A model generated the notes under the pieces. It was not told where the DNA came from. It saw only the letters and a list, made by a program, of their open reading frames with translations, and ran no database searches. This document shows, piece after piece, positions 1 to 5,684 of a stretch of 6,668 bases of DNA (position 1 is its first letter; each line of letters begins with the position of its first letter). This DNA is from Oscillospiraceae bacterium (GTDB lineage Bacteria > Bacillota_A > Clostridia > Oscillospirales > Oscillospiraceae): positions 1 through 6,668 of the forward strand of contig JAGBEM010000225.1 in the NCBI GenBank assembly GCA_017936985.1, in the 5' to 3' direction. The translations under genes were made by a program, and so were the position numbers.

Positions 1-7
1 CAACTAT

Positions 8-126
8 CCACGTTTTACGTGGGGTTGCGCTCTGCGAGGCACGCTCCGAACAGGGTTCGTCGCTCTGAGATTTTGTTCTGCGGAACAAAATCAACAGGGG
101 CGCGGCCCCTGCGCCAGCAAGCTGGC
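8..126. other. Candidate origin of transfer: cluster of five stem-loops upstream of the relaxase gene
   Basis: Five perfect inverted repeats occupy this stretch: CCACGT/ACGTGG (8-13 and 17-22), CGAAC/GTTCG (47-51 and 55-59), GATTTTGTTC/GAACAAAATC (69-78 and 83-92, 10 bp, TGCG loop), CAGGGGC/GCCCCTG (95-101 and 105-111) and GCCAGC/GCTGGC (113-118 and 121-126). None is followed by a T-run, so they do not read as terminators. A near-identical direct repeat, CGCTCTGcGA (28-37) and CGCTCTGaGA (61-70), is also present. Transfer origins of MOBQ systems commonly lie next to the relaxase gene and contain inverted repeats at which the relaxosome assembles. The oriT assignment is inferred from position and structure. 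I cannot place the nic site. The stems could instead shape the 5' leader of the relaxase mRNA. Confidence 0.5.
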
Positions 127-143
127 TACCCAAGGAAAGTGGG

Positions 144-1718
144 GTGACGACCGTGGCGTGTCCCCATTTTGATGTGTCCATTCGCCAGCGCAGCAAGGGG
201 CAATCTGCCGTGGCTGGTGCTGCTTATATGTCCGCTGAAAAGCTGTTCAGCGAGTACGATCAGCGGACGAAGAATTTCTGCTACAAGGAAAAAGAAATCG
301 TGGCGAAGGGCATCCTGCTGCCACCCAATGCCCCGCAGGAATATGCAGACCGGCAGACGCTCTGGAATGCTGTAGAAGCATCCGAAAAGCAATGGAATGC
401 GCAGCTTGCGCGAGGTATCATTATGGCGCTGCCGAGAGAACTTCCTGTCGATCAGTACGAATCACTTGTTCGAGAATACTGCATGGAGCAATTCGTGTCC
501 CGGGGCATGATCGCCGACTACGCCATTCATGATAAGGGAGACGGTAATCCCCACGCCCATGTGATGTTGACTATGCGTGCAATGGACGAGCACGGCAAGT
601 GGCTGCCCAAGGCAAGGCGGGTCTACATTCTTGATAAAAATGGTGAGAGAATTCCTTTACCCAATGGCGACTATAAATCCCGCAAAGAGCGCATTACGGA
701 TTGGGATGATCCAGGTAACTGTGAACGATGGCGCACGGCATGGGCCGACACCACAAATCGTTATCTGGAACGTGCTGGTGCAGACGTCCGGCTTGATCTC
801 CGTTCATACGAGCGACAAGGCGTTGATCTGGTTCCTACCGTCCACATGGGGCCTGTTGTTACCTATCTGGAGCAGCAGGGCATCCGCACAGAAATCGGTC
901 AGTACAACGAGGAAATCAAGCAGTTCAACCGTGTGCTGCAATCGTTGAAGTCACGGCTGGCATCGCTGGAAAAGTGGCTGGCGGAGGCCATCCGCAAAAC
1001 AGCAGAAATCATGAAGCCGGAGCCATACCAACCTTCGCTGATGGAATACATTCAGGTGTTCCAGAATTTGCGCAGGGCTGTGCGTGCGGACTGGGGCAAG
1101 AAGGCAAGGCAGACTGCTGGTATCAACGACCTGAAATTTGCTGCACAGGTGCAATTCTTTATGGAGCAAAGCGGCATTCATACACTGGCGGATTTTGAAG
1201 CATTTGTGGGCGAACAGCAAAATAGCCTCACCCATCTTGACGATCTGGGCAAGGCTATTCGGAAGAAGCAGACTGCGATCAAGCACCTCGACGCATTCCA
1301 GCGGCTCAAGCCGATCTCTGACAAGAGCAAGCAGGGTCTCGGCTTCATGCGCAAGCAGTACACTGAGAAGCATCAGCAGGAGCTGAACGAGTTTGCAAAG
1401 GCTGTGCGGTGCATGAATGCCAACGGCATCAAGGCTGCAGACCATGAACGCATTACCGGTGAATTACAGCTGCTGCTTGATGAACAAGCACAGCTTCGCG
1501 CCTCGCTCGCAGAACAGAATGTTGATCCTGATCTGATCGATCGCATCCGTCACTGTGTTGATACGGTCATCAAGGCTGGTGAAGAGCCGAGGCAGAGGGT
1601 GTCGATCAGGGAACAGCTGAATAATGCACAGAACAAGAAAGGTGCTGAGCGCAAGCGGAATGAACGTGCAACAGATGTGAGGGATACTATTTTCGAACAG
1701 GTTGCTTCCCTTCCCTGA
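144..1718 (+). CDS. mobL: MobA/MobL-family (MOBQ-type) conjugative relaxase
   Basis: This 524-residue protein should nick one strand at the transfer origin, stay covalently bound to the 5' end and pilot it during mobilisation. The N-terminal domain (about residues 1-225) has the family layout: a Tyr in AAYMSAEKL (Y28), the likely nucleophile by position, and the metal-binding HUH motif in HDKGDGNPHAHV (H129, H137, H139). The rest (about 250-520) is charged and Leu-rich, predicted helical or coiled coil, with a basic patch (KKGAERKRNER) near the end, and has no domain I recognise. The start is GTG at 144, placed by AAGGAA (132-137) six bases upstream; a second in-frame GTG at 153 has poorer spacing. 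The stem-loop cluster lies immediately upstream. No MobC-like accessory gene or coupling protein is visible, so transfer would need partners outside the window or a helper element. The gene looks intact. The family call is firm; the exact subfamily is not. Confidence 0.93.
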   Translation: MTTVACPHFDVSIRQRSKGQSAVAGAAYMSAEKLFSEYDQRTKNFCYKEKEIVAKGILLPPNAPQEYADRQTLWNAVEASEKQWNAQLARGIIMALPRELPVDQYESLVREYCMEQFVSRGMIADYAIHDKGDGNPHAHVMLTMRAMDEHGKWLPKARRVYILDKNGERIPLPNGDYKSRKERITDWDDPGNCERWRTAWADTTNRYLERAGADVRLDLRSYERQGVDLVPTVHMGPVVTYLEQQGIRTEIGQYNEEIKQFNRVLQSLKSRLASLEKWLAEAIRKTAEIMKPEPYQPSLMEYIQVFQNLRRAVRADWGKKARQTAGINDLKFAAQVQFFMEQSGIHTLADFEAFVGEQQNSLTHLDDLGKAIRKKQTAIKHLDAFQRLKPISDKSKQGLGFMRKQYTEKHQQELNEFAKAVRCMNANGIKAADHERITGELQLLLDEQAQLRASLAEQNVDPDLIDRIRHCVDTVIKAGEEPRQRVSIREQLNNAQNKKGAERKRNERATDVRDTIFEQVASLP

Positions 1719-1778
1719 TCAAATCAAAGGTGATGCCCAGTCCTTTTTGCTTTTGTAAAATTGTGCAGCTATACTTGA

Positions 1779-1807
1779 TTGACTTTCAACCCCAAATCCG
1801 TTAGCAT
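1779..1807 (+). promoter_or_regulatory. Sigma-A-type promoter of the araC-family gene
   Basis: TTGACT (1779-1784, five of six consensus bases) is followed after exactly 17 bases by TAGCAT (1802-1807, four of six). The ribosome site begins about 18 bases downstream, so the leader would be short. The spacer 1719-1833 between the relaxase and regulator genes holds no other gene. The only terminator-like structure in it is a weak AAAGG/CCTTT pairing around 1727-1745. The promoter therefore gives the regulator expression independent of the relaxase gene. Confidence 0.6.
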
Positions 1808-1824
1808 ACTATCAGATACTTTCC

Positions 1825-1830
1825 GGGAGG
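1825..1830 (+). promoter_or_regulatory. Ribosome-binding site that decides the regulator start
   Basis: GGGAGG lies only 3 bases before the in-frame GTG at 1834 but 9 bases before the in-frame TTG at 1840. The second spacing is normal for a Firmicute Shine-Dalgarno and the first is too tight, so TTG at 1840 is preferred. The two choices differ by two residues only. Confidence 0.65.
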
Positions 1831-1839
1831 TGAGTGTAC

Positions 1840-2763
1840 TTGAAAAATATCCAAAGCATCCAGTTGATCGAGGGCAGCAATGAAGAGCTGCTTCCCGGTT
1901 TTTCACCGGATTTCCCCTATATCGCATCTCGTGCGCTGCTGGATCGGTACATCGAGCCCGCAACTCCTTGGCATTGGCACCGGACGGTAGAACTGTTCTA
2001 CATGGAAAGCGGCACTCTGGAATACACGACCCCGAATGGGAAATGGGTGTTTCCAAGTGGTTCCGGCGGCTTTGTTAATTCCAATATTCTGCATACCTCT
2101 AAAATCGTTCCATCTGGTACGGAAACGATACAGCTTCTGCATCTGTTTGAGTCGGAGTTGCTCTCCGGCGGACAAGCCAGCCGGATCGATACGAAATACA
2201 TCCGTCCGCTGACCGCCGCAGCCGGGATCGAGATGATCGTGCTTTCTCCCGATGATCCCACCCAGACGGAACTTCTCAAAAAGATCCGTGCTGTTTTTGA
2301 TCTGGACGAGGATGGCTGGGGATATGAATTTGCCCTCCGGCAGCAGCTTACGCAAATTTGGCTTGCACTTTTTGAACTTGCCCGCCCTGTAATGGAGCAG
2401 CAATCCGGTGCCAAGGATTCGGACGAAAAAATGAAAGCCATGATGCGATACATCTATGACCATTACCCAGAGAACATCTCTGTGGAGCAGCTTGCAAGGG
2501 AAGCGCACATCAGCAAGCGGGTTTGTTTCCGCCTGTTCCGGGAGAATCTGCATATGAGTCCGGTGGAGTATATGACGGGCTATCGGCTCCGCAAAGCCTG
2601 TCAGCGACTGGCAGAATCGGACGAGTCCATCACCCAGATTGCTTACAACTGTGGACTTGGCTCCAGCAGCTATTTCGGAAAGCTATTCCGGGAGCATTTT
2701 GGATGTTCTCCTGCTACCTATCGCAAGAAATGGCACGATCGTGATAATTATACGCACAAATGA
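1840..2763 (+). CDS. AraC/XylS-family transcriptional regulator with cupin-like sensor domain
   Basis: This is a predicted cytoplasmic DNA-binding regulator of 307 residues from TTG at 1840 (309 from GTG at 1834). The N-terminal part (about 30-110) looks like the cupin-type AraC ligand-binding domain, with PWHWHRTVELFY (H45, H47, E51) and a later NILHTS (H85), as in sugar- or small-molecule-sensing members. The C-terminal 100 residues carry the paired helix-turn-helix domain: ISVEQLAREAHISKRVCFRL (about 213-232) and ITQIAYNCGLGSSSYFGKLF (about 264-283), ending with the usual FGCSPATYRKKW. Length and domain order are typical. It has its own promoter upstream and lies just before a three-gene unit in the same direction. 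Such regulators usually act on adjacent genes, so it probably activates the HD-MFS-HAD operon, helped by the -10-only promoter and GGCACGA repeats nearby. The ligand cannot be deduced. Confidence 0.93.
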   Translation: MKNIQSIQLIEGSNEELLPGFSPDFPYIASRALLDRYIEPATPWHWHRTVELFYMESGTLEYTTPNGKWVFPSGSGGFVNSNILHTSKIVPSGTETIQLLHLFESELLSGGQASRIDTKYIRPLTAAAGIEMIVLSPDDPTQTELLKKIRAVFDLDEDGWGYEFALRQQLTQIWLALFELARPVMEQQSGAKDSDEKMKAMMRYIYDHYPENISVEQLAREAHISKRVCFRLFRENLHMSPVEYMTGYRLRKACQRLAESDESITQIAYNCGLGSSSYFGKLFREHFGCSPATYRKKWHDRDNYTHK

Positions 2764-2765
2764 TA

Positions 2766-2794
2766 TAGTATTCGTGCCGAATATTCTTTATACT
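2766..2794 (+). promoter_or_regulatory. Probable activator-dependent promoter of the HD-MFS-HAD operon
   Basis: TATACT (2789-2794) matches five of six bases of the -10 consensus. At the expected -35 distance (about 2766-2771) there is only TAGTAT, with no TTGACA resemblance and no extended -10 TG. A strong -10 with a missing -35 is typical of promoters that need an activator such as an AraC-family protein. The TATTCG/CGAATA palindrome (2769-2783) overlaps the missing -35. Transcription would begin near 2800, about 97 bases before the HD start. Confidence 0.45.
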
Positions 2795-2846
2795 GTCAGC
2801 AAAGGAAACGGAAAGGCCCACTTTCCAATCCTCCTTTATTCTCTGG

Positions 2847-2875
2847 CGGGGTTGGTGAAAGCCAGCCCCGTTTTT
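2847..2875 (+). terminator. Intrinsic terminator between the regulator and HD genes
   Basis: A 9-bp stem, CGGGGTTGG with CCAGCCCCG (2847-2855 and 2862-2870, one G-U pair), has a 6-base loop and is followed by TTTTT (2871-2875). It would end the regulator transcript. It also lies inside the leader of the downstream operon, because only seven bases separate the T-run from that operon's ribosome site. Confidence 0.75.
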
Positions 2876-2882
2876 CTCATAC

Positions 2883-2889
2883 AGGAGGA
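2883..2889 (+). promoter_or_regulatory. Ribosome-binding site fixing the HD-gene start
   Basis: AGGAGGA is a near-perfect Shine-Dalgarno. Its AGGAGG core ends 8 bases before GTG at 2897, which selects that start over any upstream in-frame ATG. It is also the target of the complementary TCCTCCT at 2829-2835. Confidence 0.8.
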
Positions 2890-2896
2890 AAGTTTT

Positions 2897-3496
2897 GTGT
2901 TATTGGCACGATCAATCGCAGAAAAAGCGTTGGATGGCGCACACACATCCAATCCTGGTCCCTGGGCAGACCATTCCCGGTATGTAGCTCTGGCCTGTCA
3001 GAATATTGCCAGCCGCTGCCCACATCTGGATGCGGATGATGCCTATATCTATGGTCTGCTCCATGACATTGGCAGACACGCCGGTGTCACTTCCGAGCGC
3101 CATCTGATTGACGGCTACCGCTACTGCATGGATCGGGGATGGGAGAAAGCAGCGCAGATCTGCATTTCCCATGCTTTCATGGTCAAGGATATTTCTTCTT
3201 CCATCGGTGTATTTGATATGCCCCAAGAGGACAAGGACTTCATGGAGCAATTCGTGAAGGATGCTGTCTACGATGACTATGACCATCTGGTGCAGCTTTG
3301 TGATGCACTGGCTCTGCCTACCGGATTTTGCCTGCTGGAAAAGCGGTTCGTAGATGTGGCGATCCGGTATGGAACCCATCCGGCAACCATCGACAGATGG
3401 AAAGCGGTGTTGGAAATCAAGAGCTATTTTGAAGAGATCATCGGCTGTTCCATCTATAACCTTCTGCCCGGTGTGATCGAGAACAGCTTCCGGTAA
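2897..3496 (+). CDS. HD-domain phosphohydrolase
   Basis: This 199-residue soluble protein belongs to the HD superfamily, whose members are metal-dependent phosphohydrolases of nucleotides or other phosphate esters. The expected ligands are in order: His in GPWADHSRYV (H26), the HD pair in LLHDIGRH (H56, D57; also H61), H92 and an Asp in LVQLCDALAL (D136). The frame is open back to 2639, but that part overlaps the regulator gene in another frame and spans a terminator. The Shine-Dalgarno at 2883 fixes the start as GTG 2897. It is the first gene of a unit with the transporter (12-base gap) and the HAD phosphatase. Two different phosphatase folds with a transporter suggest uptake or turnover of a phosphorylated or nucleoside-like compound, but the substrate is not shown. 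Expression should depend on readthrough of the terminator upstream. The superfamily call is firm; I do not recognise a specific orthologue. Confidence 0.88.
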   Translation: MLLARSIAEKALDGAHTSNPGPWADHSRYVALACQNIASRCPHLDADDAYIYGLLHDIGRHAGVTSERHLIDGYRYCMDRGWEKAAQICISHAFMVKDISSSIGVFDMPQEDKDFMEQFVKDAVYDDYDHLVQLCDALALPTGFCLLEKRFVDVAIRYGTHPATIDRWKAVLEIKSYFEEIIGCSIYNLLPGVIENSFR

Positions 3497-3508
3497 GGGG
3501 GATACACC

Positions 3509-4684
3509 ATGAAGAATCTGACCCTCCGGTATAGCATCACGCAATTCACCTACTGGGCTGCATCCTCCGGTGCGGCTGCTTTTGCCACGACCTATCTGTT
3601 GGATAAAGGTGTTCCAGCCGGTGCTGCTGGTCTTATGCTGGCGCTGGCAGGCTTGATCTCCTGTCTGACTCAGCCAATTCTCGCTGCTTTCGCAGACCGG
3701 GCAGAGCATTTCCTGCTGACGAAGATGCTTCTTCTGTTTTCTGCTCTGTGCTGCATTTGTTTTTCTCTACAGTTGGTGCCCGGACTTCCGCTGATGCTGA
3801 CCGCTACTCTTTACATGATCGGTGTATGGAGCAGCGATGTGATGGTACCATTGCTGAACGCATTGAGCGTTGCCTGCAACGGCGCTGGCTATTCCATCAA
3901 CTACGGTGCTGCCCGTGGAATCGGTTCTGCCGCTTCTGCGATCTCCAGCCTTGCGGTGGGCTTCATTATTGCGAAGTTGGGTGCAGTATGGATGCTGCTG
4001 TTTTTACTGATCTCCCGAATCTTCTGTATCATCACCCTGGCTGGTTATCCGAAGCTTTATAAAGAAAGGGTAACAAAAGAAGAAAAGCAGCAAAGCTGTT
4101 CTATTGTAAACTTCTTCTCTAAATACCGCTGGTATTGTGTCTCCTTACTGGGTATTGCGTTTCTCGGAATGTTTCTTGCCATGATGGAAAATTATATGAT
4201 CGCCATTATGGGCGCTCTGGGTGGAGATAGCAGTCATGTAGGTATTGCGCTTTTTATCTCCTCTATGGTGGCATCCCCGGTGATTTTCTTCTTTGGAAAA
4301 GTCCGGGAAAAATTCAAGGACACGAATCTGCTGAAGATCGCAGCGGTGTCTTTCCTTATAAGAGCCGTTTGCCTATACTTTGCCAAGGATATTACGACCA
4401 TCTATCTGCTGCAACTTCTCCACATTACCTCCTACGGCTTTATGCATCCGGCGCAGGTGTACTATGCCAATGCCAAGGTCAGCTCCACTGATATGGTCAA
4501 GGGGCAGGCATTTATTACCGCAGCCTATGCCCTGGGGTGCTCTGCCGGAAATTTTGCCGGTGGACAGCTTCTGAACCTTGGCGTAGATGCTATTCTGATT
4601 GCCGGTATTGTAATGGCAGGAATCGGCACATTGATCGTATTTGCCACGGTGACAAAAACAGATGAAGTCGGAGGACGAAAATGA
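3509..4684 (+). CDS. Major facilitator superfamily transporter
   Basis: This 391-residue integral membrane protein has about twelve hydrophobic segments in two halves, joined by a charged central loop (about residues 181-206, with KLYKERVTKEEKQQ). The loop after the second segment carries the MFS-like FADRAEHFLLTK (61-72), and NYGAARGIGSAASA (131-144) resembles the fifth-helix signature of the LacY/nucleoside-proton-symporter-like branch. It is probably a secondary transporter for a sugar, nucleoside or related small molecule, or an efflux pump; sequence alone does not decide direction or substrate. ATG at 3509 is preceded by AAGGGGG (3495-3501) at a suitable distance, 12 bases after the HD gene. 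Its stop overlaps the start of the HAD gene (ATGA, 4681-4684), implying translational coupling. No break or truncation is seen. Confidence 0.92.
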   Translation: MKNLTLRYSITQFTYWAASSGAAAFATTYLLDKGVPAGAAGLMLALAGLISCLTQPILAAFADRAEHFLLTKMLLLFSALCCICFSLQLVPGLPLMLTATLYMIGVWSSDVMVPLLNALSVACNGAGYSINYGAARGIGSAASAISSLAVGFIIAKLGAVWMLLFLLISRIFCIITLAGYPKLYKERVTKEEKQQSCSIVNFFSKYRWYCVSLLGIAFLGMFLAMMENYMIAIMGALGGDSSHVGIALFISSMVASPVIFFFGKVREKFKDTNLLKIAAVSFLIRAVCLYFAKDITTIYLLQLLHITSYGFMHPAQVYYANAKVSSTDMVKGQAFITAAYALGCSAGNFAGGQLLNLGVDAILIAGIVMAGIGTLIVFATVTKTDEVGGRK

Positions 4685-5457
4685 ATAGAATCAAAATCAT
4701 TTTCTTTGACATTGACGGAACCCTTGTGGATATGCAGACCAAGCGGATTTCCGCAAAGACCACGGAAGTCCTGCGGCGGTTGAAAGAGAACGGAATCAAA
4801 ATTTGCATTGCAACCGGTCGATCTCCTATCAGTCTGCCGAAATTCGATGGCGTGGATTTCGATGCCTACTTGACCTTCAACGGTTCTTACTGCTACGATC
4901 AGTCGGGTGCCATATTGTCTAATCCCATCCGCACGGAAGATGTGCAGACGATCATCCGAAATGCCGCAGCTATTGGCAGACCTGTTGCCGTCGCCACCAA
5001 AGATCGGCTTGCAGCCAACGGCACGGATGATGATCTGGCGGAATACTATTCCTTTGCCCATCAAGTGCTGACAGTTGCAGAGGATTTTGAAGCTGTGTGC
5101 CAGGAGGAAATCTATCAAATCATGCTGGGATGCCGTGAAAGCGATTATCCGGCTATTTTGAAGGGTGTGTCCGATGCCAGGATCGCTGCATGGTGGGATC
5201 GTGCTGTGGACATCATTCCAGCGAACGGCGGCAAGGGTATGGGCATCAAAAAGATACTGGACTACTACCACCTGGATAGAACCGAAGCCATGGCCTTTGG
5301 CGATGGTAACAATGACATTGAGATGCTGGAAGCGGTAGGCACCGGCATTGCCATGGAAAACGCATCCAATCGGCTAAAAACGGTTGCAAGTGATGTATGC
5401 GGTCATGTTGCAGAGGATGGAATCTACCATTACTGTATCAAGCAGGGTTTGATTTAG
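4681..5457 (+). CDS. Cof-type HAD-IIB family phosphatase
   Basis: This 258-residue cytoplasmic protein has all four haloacid-dehalogenase motifs: FFDIDGTL (nucleophile D10, acid D12), IATGRS (T45), the Lys of GGKGMG (K185) and FGDGNNDIEM (D208, D212) for Mg2+. The large cap between motifs II and III and the C-terminal GNNDIEML followed by GIAMENA are typical of the Cof/YidA-type IIB group, which dephosphorylates sugar phosphates, pyridoxal phosphate, FMN and similar compounds. Length is normal for the group. The start at 4681 has GGAGG (4670-4674) six bases upstream and overlaps the transporter stop by 4 bases, so it is the last gene of the operon. A terminator follows 10 bases after the stop. 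The precise substrate is unknown. A function linked to whatever the transporter carries is inferred from operon position only. Confidence 0.93.
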   Translation: MNRIKIIFFDIDGTLVDMQTKRISAKTTEVLRRLKENGIKICIATGRSPISLPKFDGVDFDAYLTFNGSYCYDQSGAILSNPIRTEDVQTIIRNAAAIGRPVAVATKDRLAANGTDDDLAEYYSFAHQVLTVAEDFEAVCQEEIYQIMLGCRESDYPAILKGVSDARIAAWWDRAVDIIPANGGKGMGIKKILDYYHLDRTEAMAFGDGNNDIEMLEAVGTGIAMENASNRLKTVASDVCGHVAEDGIYHYCIKQGLI

Positions 5458-5467
5458 GGCAAAACTG

Positions 5468-5495
5468 ATCCCCAGGAGGGCATCCTGGGGATTTC
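5468..5495 (+). terminator. Intrinsic terminator after the HAD gene, probably bidirectional
   Basis: A perfect 10-bp stem, ATCCCCAGGA with TCCTGGGGAT (5468-5477 and 5483-5492), has a GGGCA loop and is followed by a T-rich tail (5492-5500). On the minus strand the same stem is followed by CAGTTTT, so it could also end transcripts from the acetyltransferase remnant on the right, which converges on it. Confidence 0.8.
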
Positions 5496-5499
5496 TCTA

Positions 5500-5616
5500 T
5501 TACAGGCTTATTTCGTATACACAACGTTGGGGAACCATGCCATAGGATCGATACGCGTTCTCCGCAACCGGGTTATGACTCCATACCATCAGATCGAGCC
5601 GCTTAGCCGAGGGTAC
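5500..5616 (-). pseudogene. C-terminal remnant of a GNAT-family N-acetyltransferase
   Basis: Read on the minus strand, an open stretch of 38 codons ends with TAA (complement of 5500-5502). It encodes VPSAKRLDLMVWSHNPVAEN followed by AYRSYGMVPQRCVYEISL. This matches the typical end of GNAT acetyltransferases: a strand (RLDLMVW), an N-x-x-A-x-x-x-Y helix start and a G-[FM]-x-P strand before the final beta strand. The acetyl-CoA-binding (R/Q)xxGxG/A motif and everything upstream are missing, and a TGA (complement of 5617-5619) closes the frame just before. No start codon or ribosome site is suitable, so it is a non-functional fragment of a gene whose 5' part was removed. The family call rests on pattern recognition of a short peptide. 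Confidence 0.6.
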
Positions 5617-5684
5617 TCAAACAGCATTTCTTGTGGAATCCTTGTGTCAAAGAAATGTGTATTTCACGGTGAAACACCCCTTGA
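5617..5684. other. Rearrangement junction with a 13-bp palindrome, no gene recognised
   Basis: These bases lie between two 5'-truncated, divergent gene remnants. All three + strand frames are interrupted or too short to mean anything; the + strand frame running from 5527 to 5712 resembles nothing I know. The segment contains the palindrome TTTCAC-G-GTGAAA (5662-5674). Just to its right are TTGACA (5681-5686, no matching -10) and GTGA-A-TCAC (5689-5697). It could be leftover promoter or operator DNA of one of the lost genes, or a recombination scar. Confidence 0.4.

Larger units (their letters stand above)
2800..2896 (+). promoter_or_regulatory. Candidate attenuator leader of the HD-MFS-HAD operon
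   Basis: This leader can form competing structures. First, GGAAAG/CTTTCC (2810-2815 and 2821-2826) makes a small hairpin, and the terminator stem follows at 2847-2870. Alternatively CCAATCCT (2825-2832) can pair with GGGGTTGG (2848-2855), the 5' arm of the terminator, with two G-U pairs, which would act as an antiterminator. Third, TCCTCCT (2829-2835) is perfectly complementary to the HD-gene Shine-Dalgarno AGGAGGA (2883-2889). One segment could thus control both termination and ribosome access. I see no leader peptide with a ribosome site and no known riboswitch consensus, so the ligand or protein that would switch it is unknown. The pairings are visible; the function is inferred. Confidence 0.4.
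2732..2911. repeat. Three copies of GGCACGA around the operon promoter (candidate regulator operators)
   Basis: GGCACGA occurs at 2732-2738 (+), at 2772-2778 (inverted, as TCGTGCC) and at 2905-2911 (+). The first and third are part of an identical 10-mer, TGGCACGATC (2731-2740 and 2904-2913). By eye I find no other copy in the window. The middle copy forms a palindrome, TATTCG-TGC-CGAATA (2769-2783), that touches the position where a -35 box would lie and sits 10 bases before the -10 box. The first and third copies fall inside the 3' end of the regulator gene and the 5' end of the HD gene. Binding by the adjacent AraC-family protein is inference. Confidence 0.4.

Noticed and set aside
951..1445. 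Minus-strand open frame opposite the relaxase C-terminal half
   Set aside because: It is a shadow of the relaxase coding frame without a ribosome site or recognisable motif.
1727..1750. Possible terminator after the relaxase gene (AAAGG/CCTTT followed by T-rich sequence)
   Set aside because: Only 5 weak base pairs with a loop of about 10 bases; not strong enough to call.
2639..2896. Long upstream extension of the HD gene frame starting at ATG 2639
   Set aside because: It overlaps the regulator's HTH coding region in another frame, crosses a strong terminator and lacks a ribosome site. GTG 2897 has a perfect Shine-Dalgarno.
4525..5271. Long minus-strand open frame opposite the MFS and HAD genes
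   Set aside because: It lies opposite two clearly conserved genes and has no recognisable motifs, so it is a shadow frame.
5560..5640. tRNA-like or attachment-site-like sequence right of the cassette
   Set aside because: No cloverleaf can be formed, there is no TTCRA arm, and the region is better explained as GNAT coding sequence on the minus strand.
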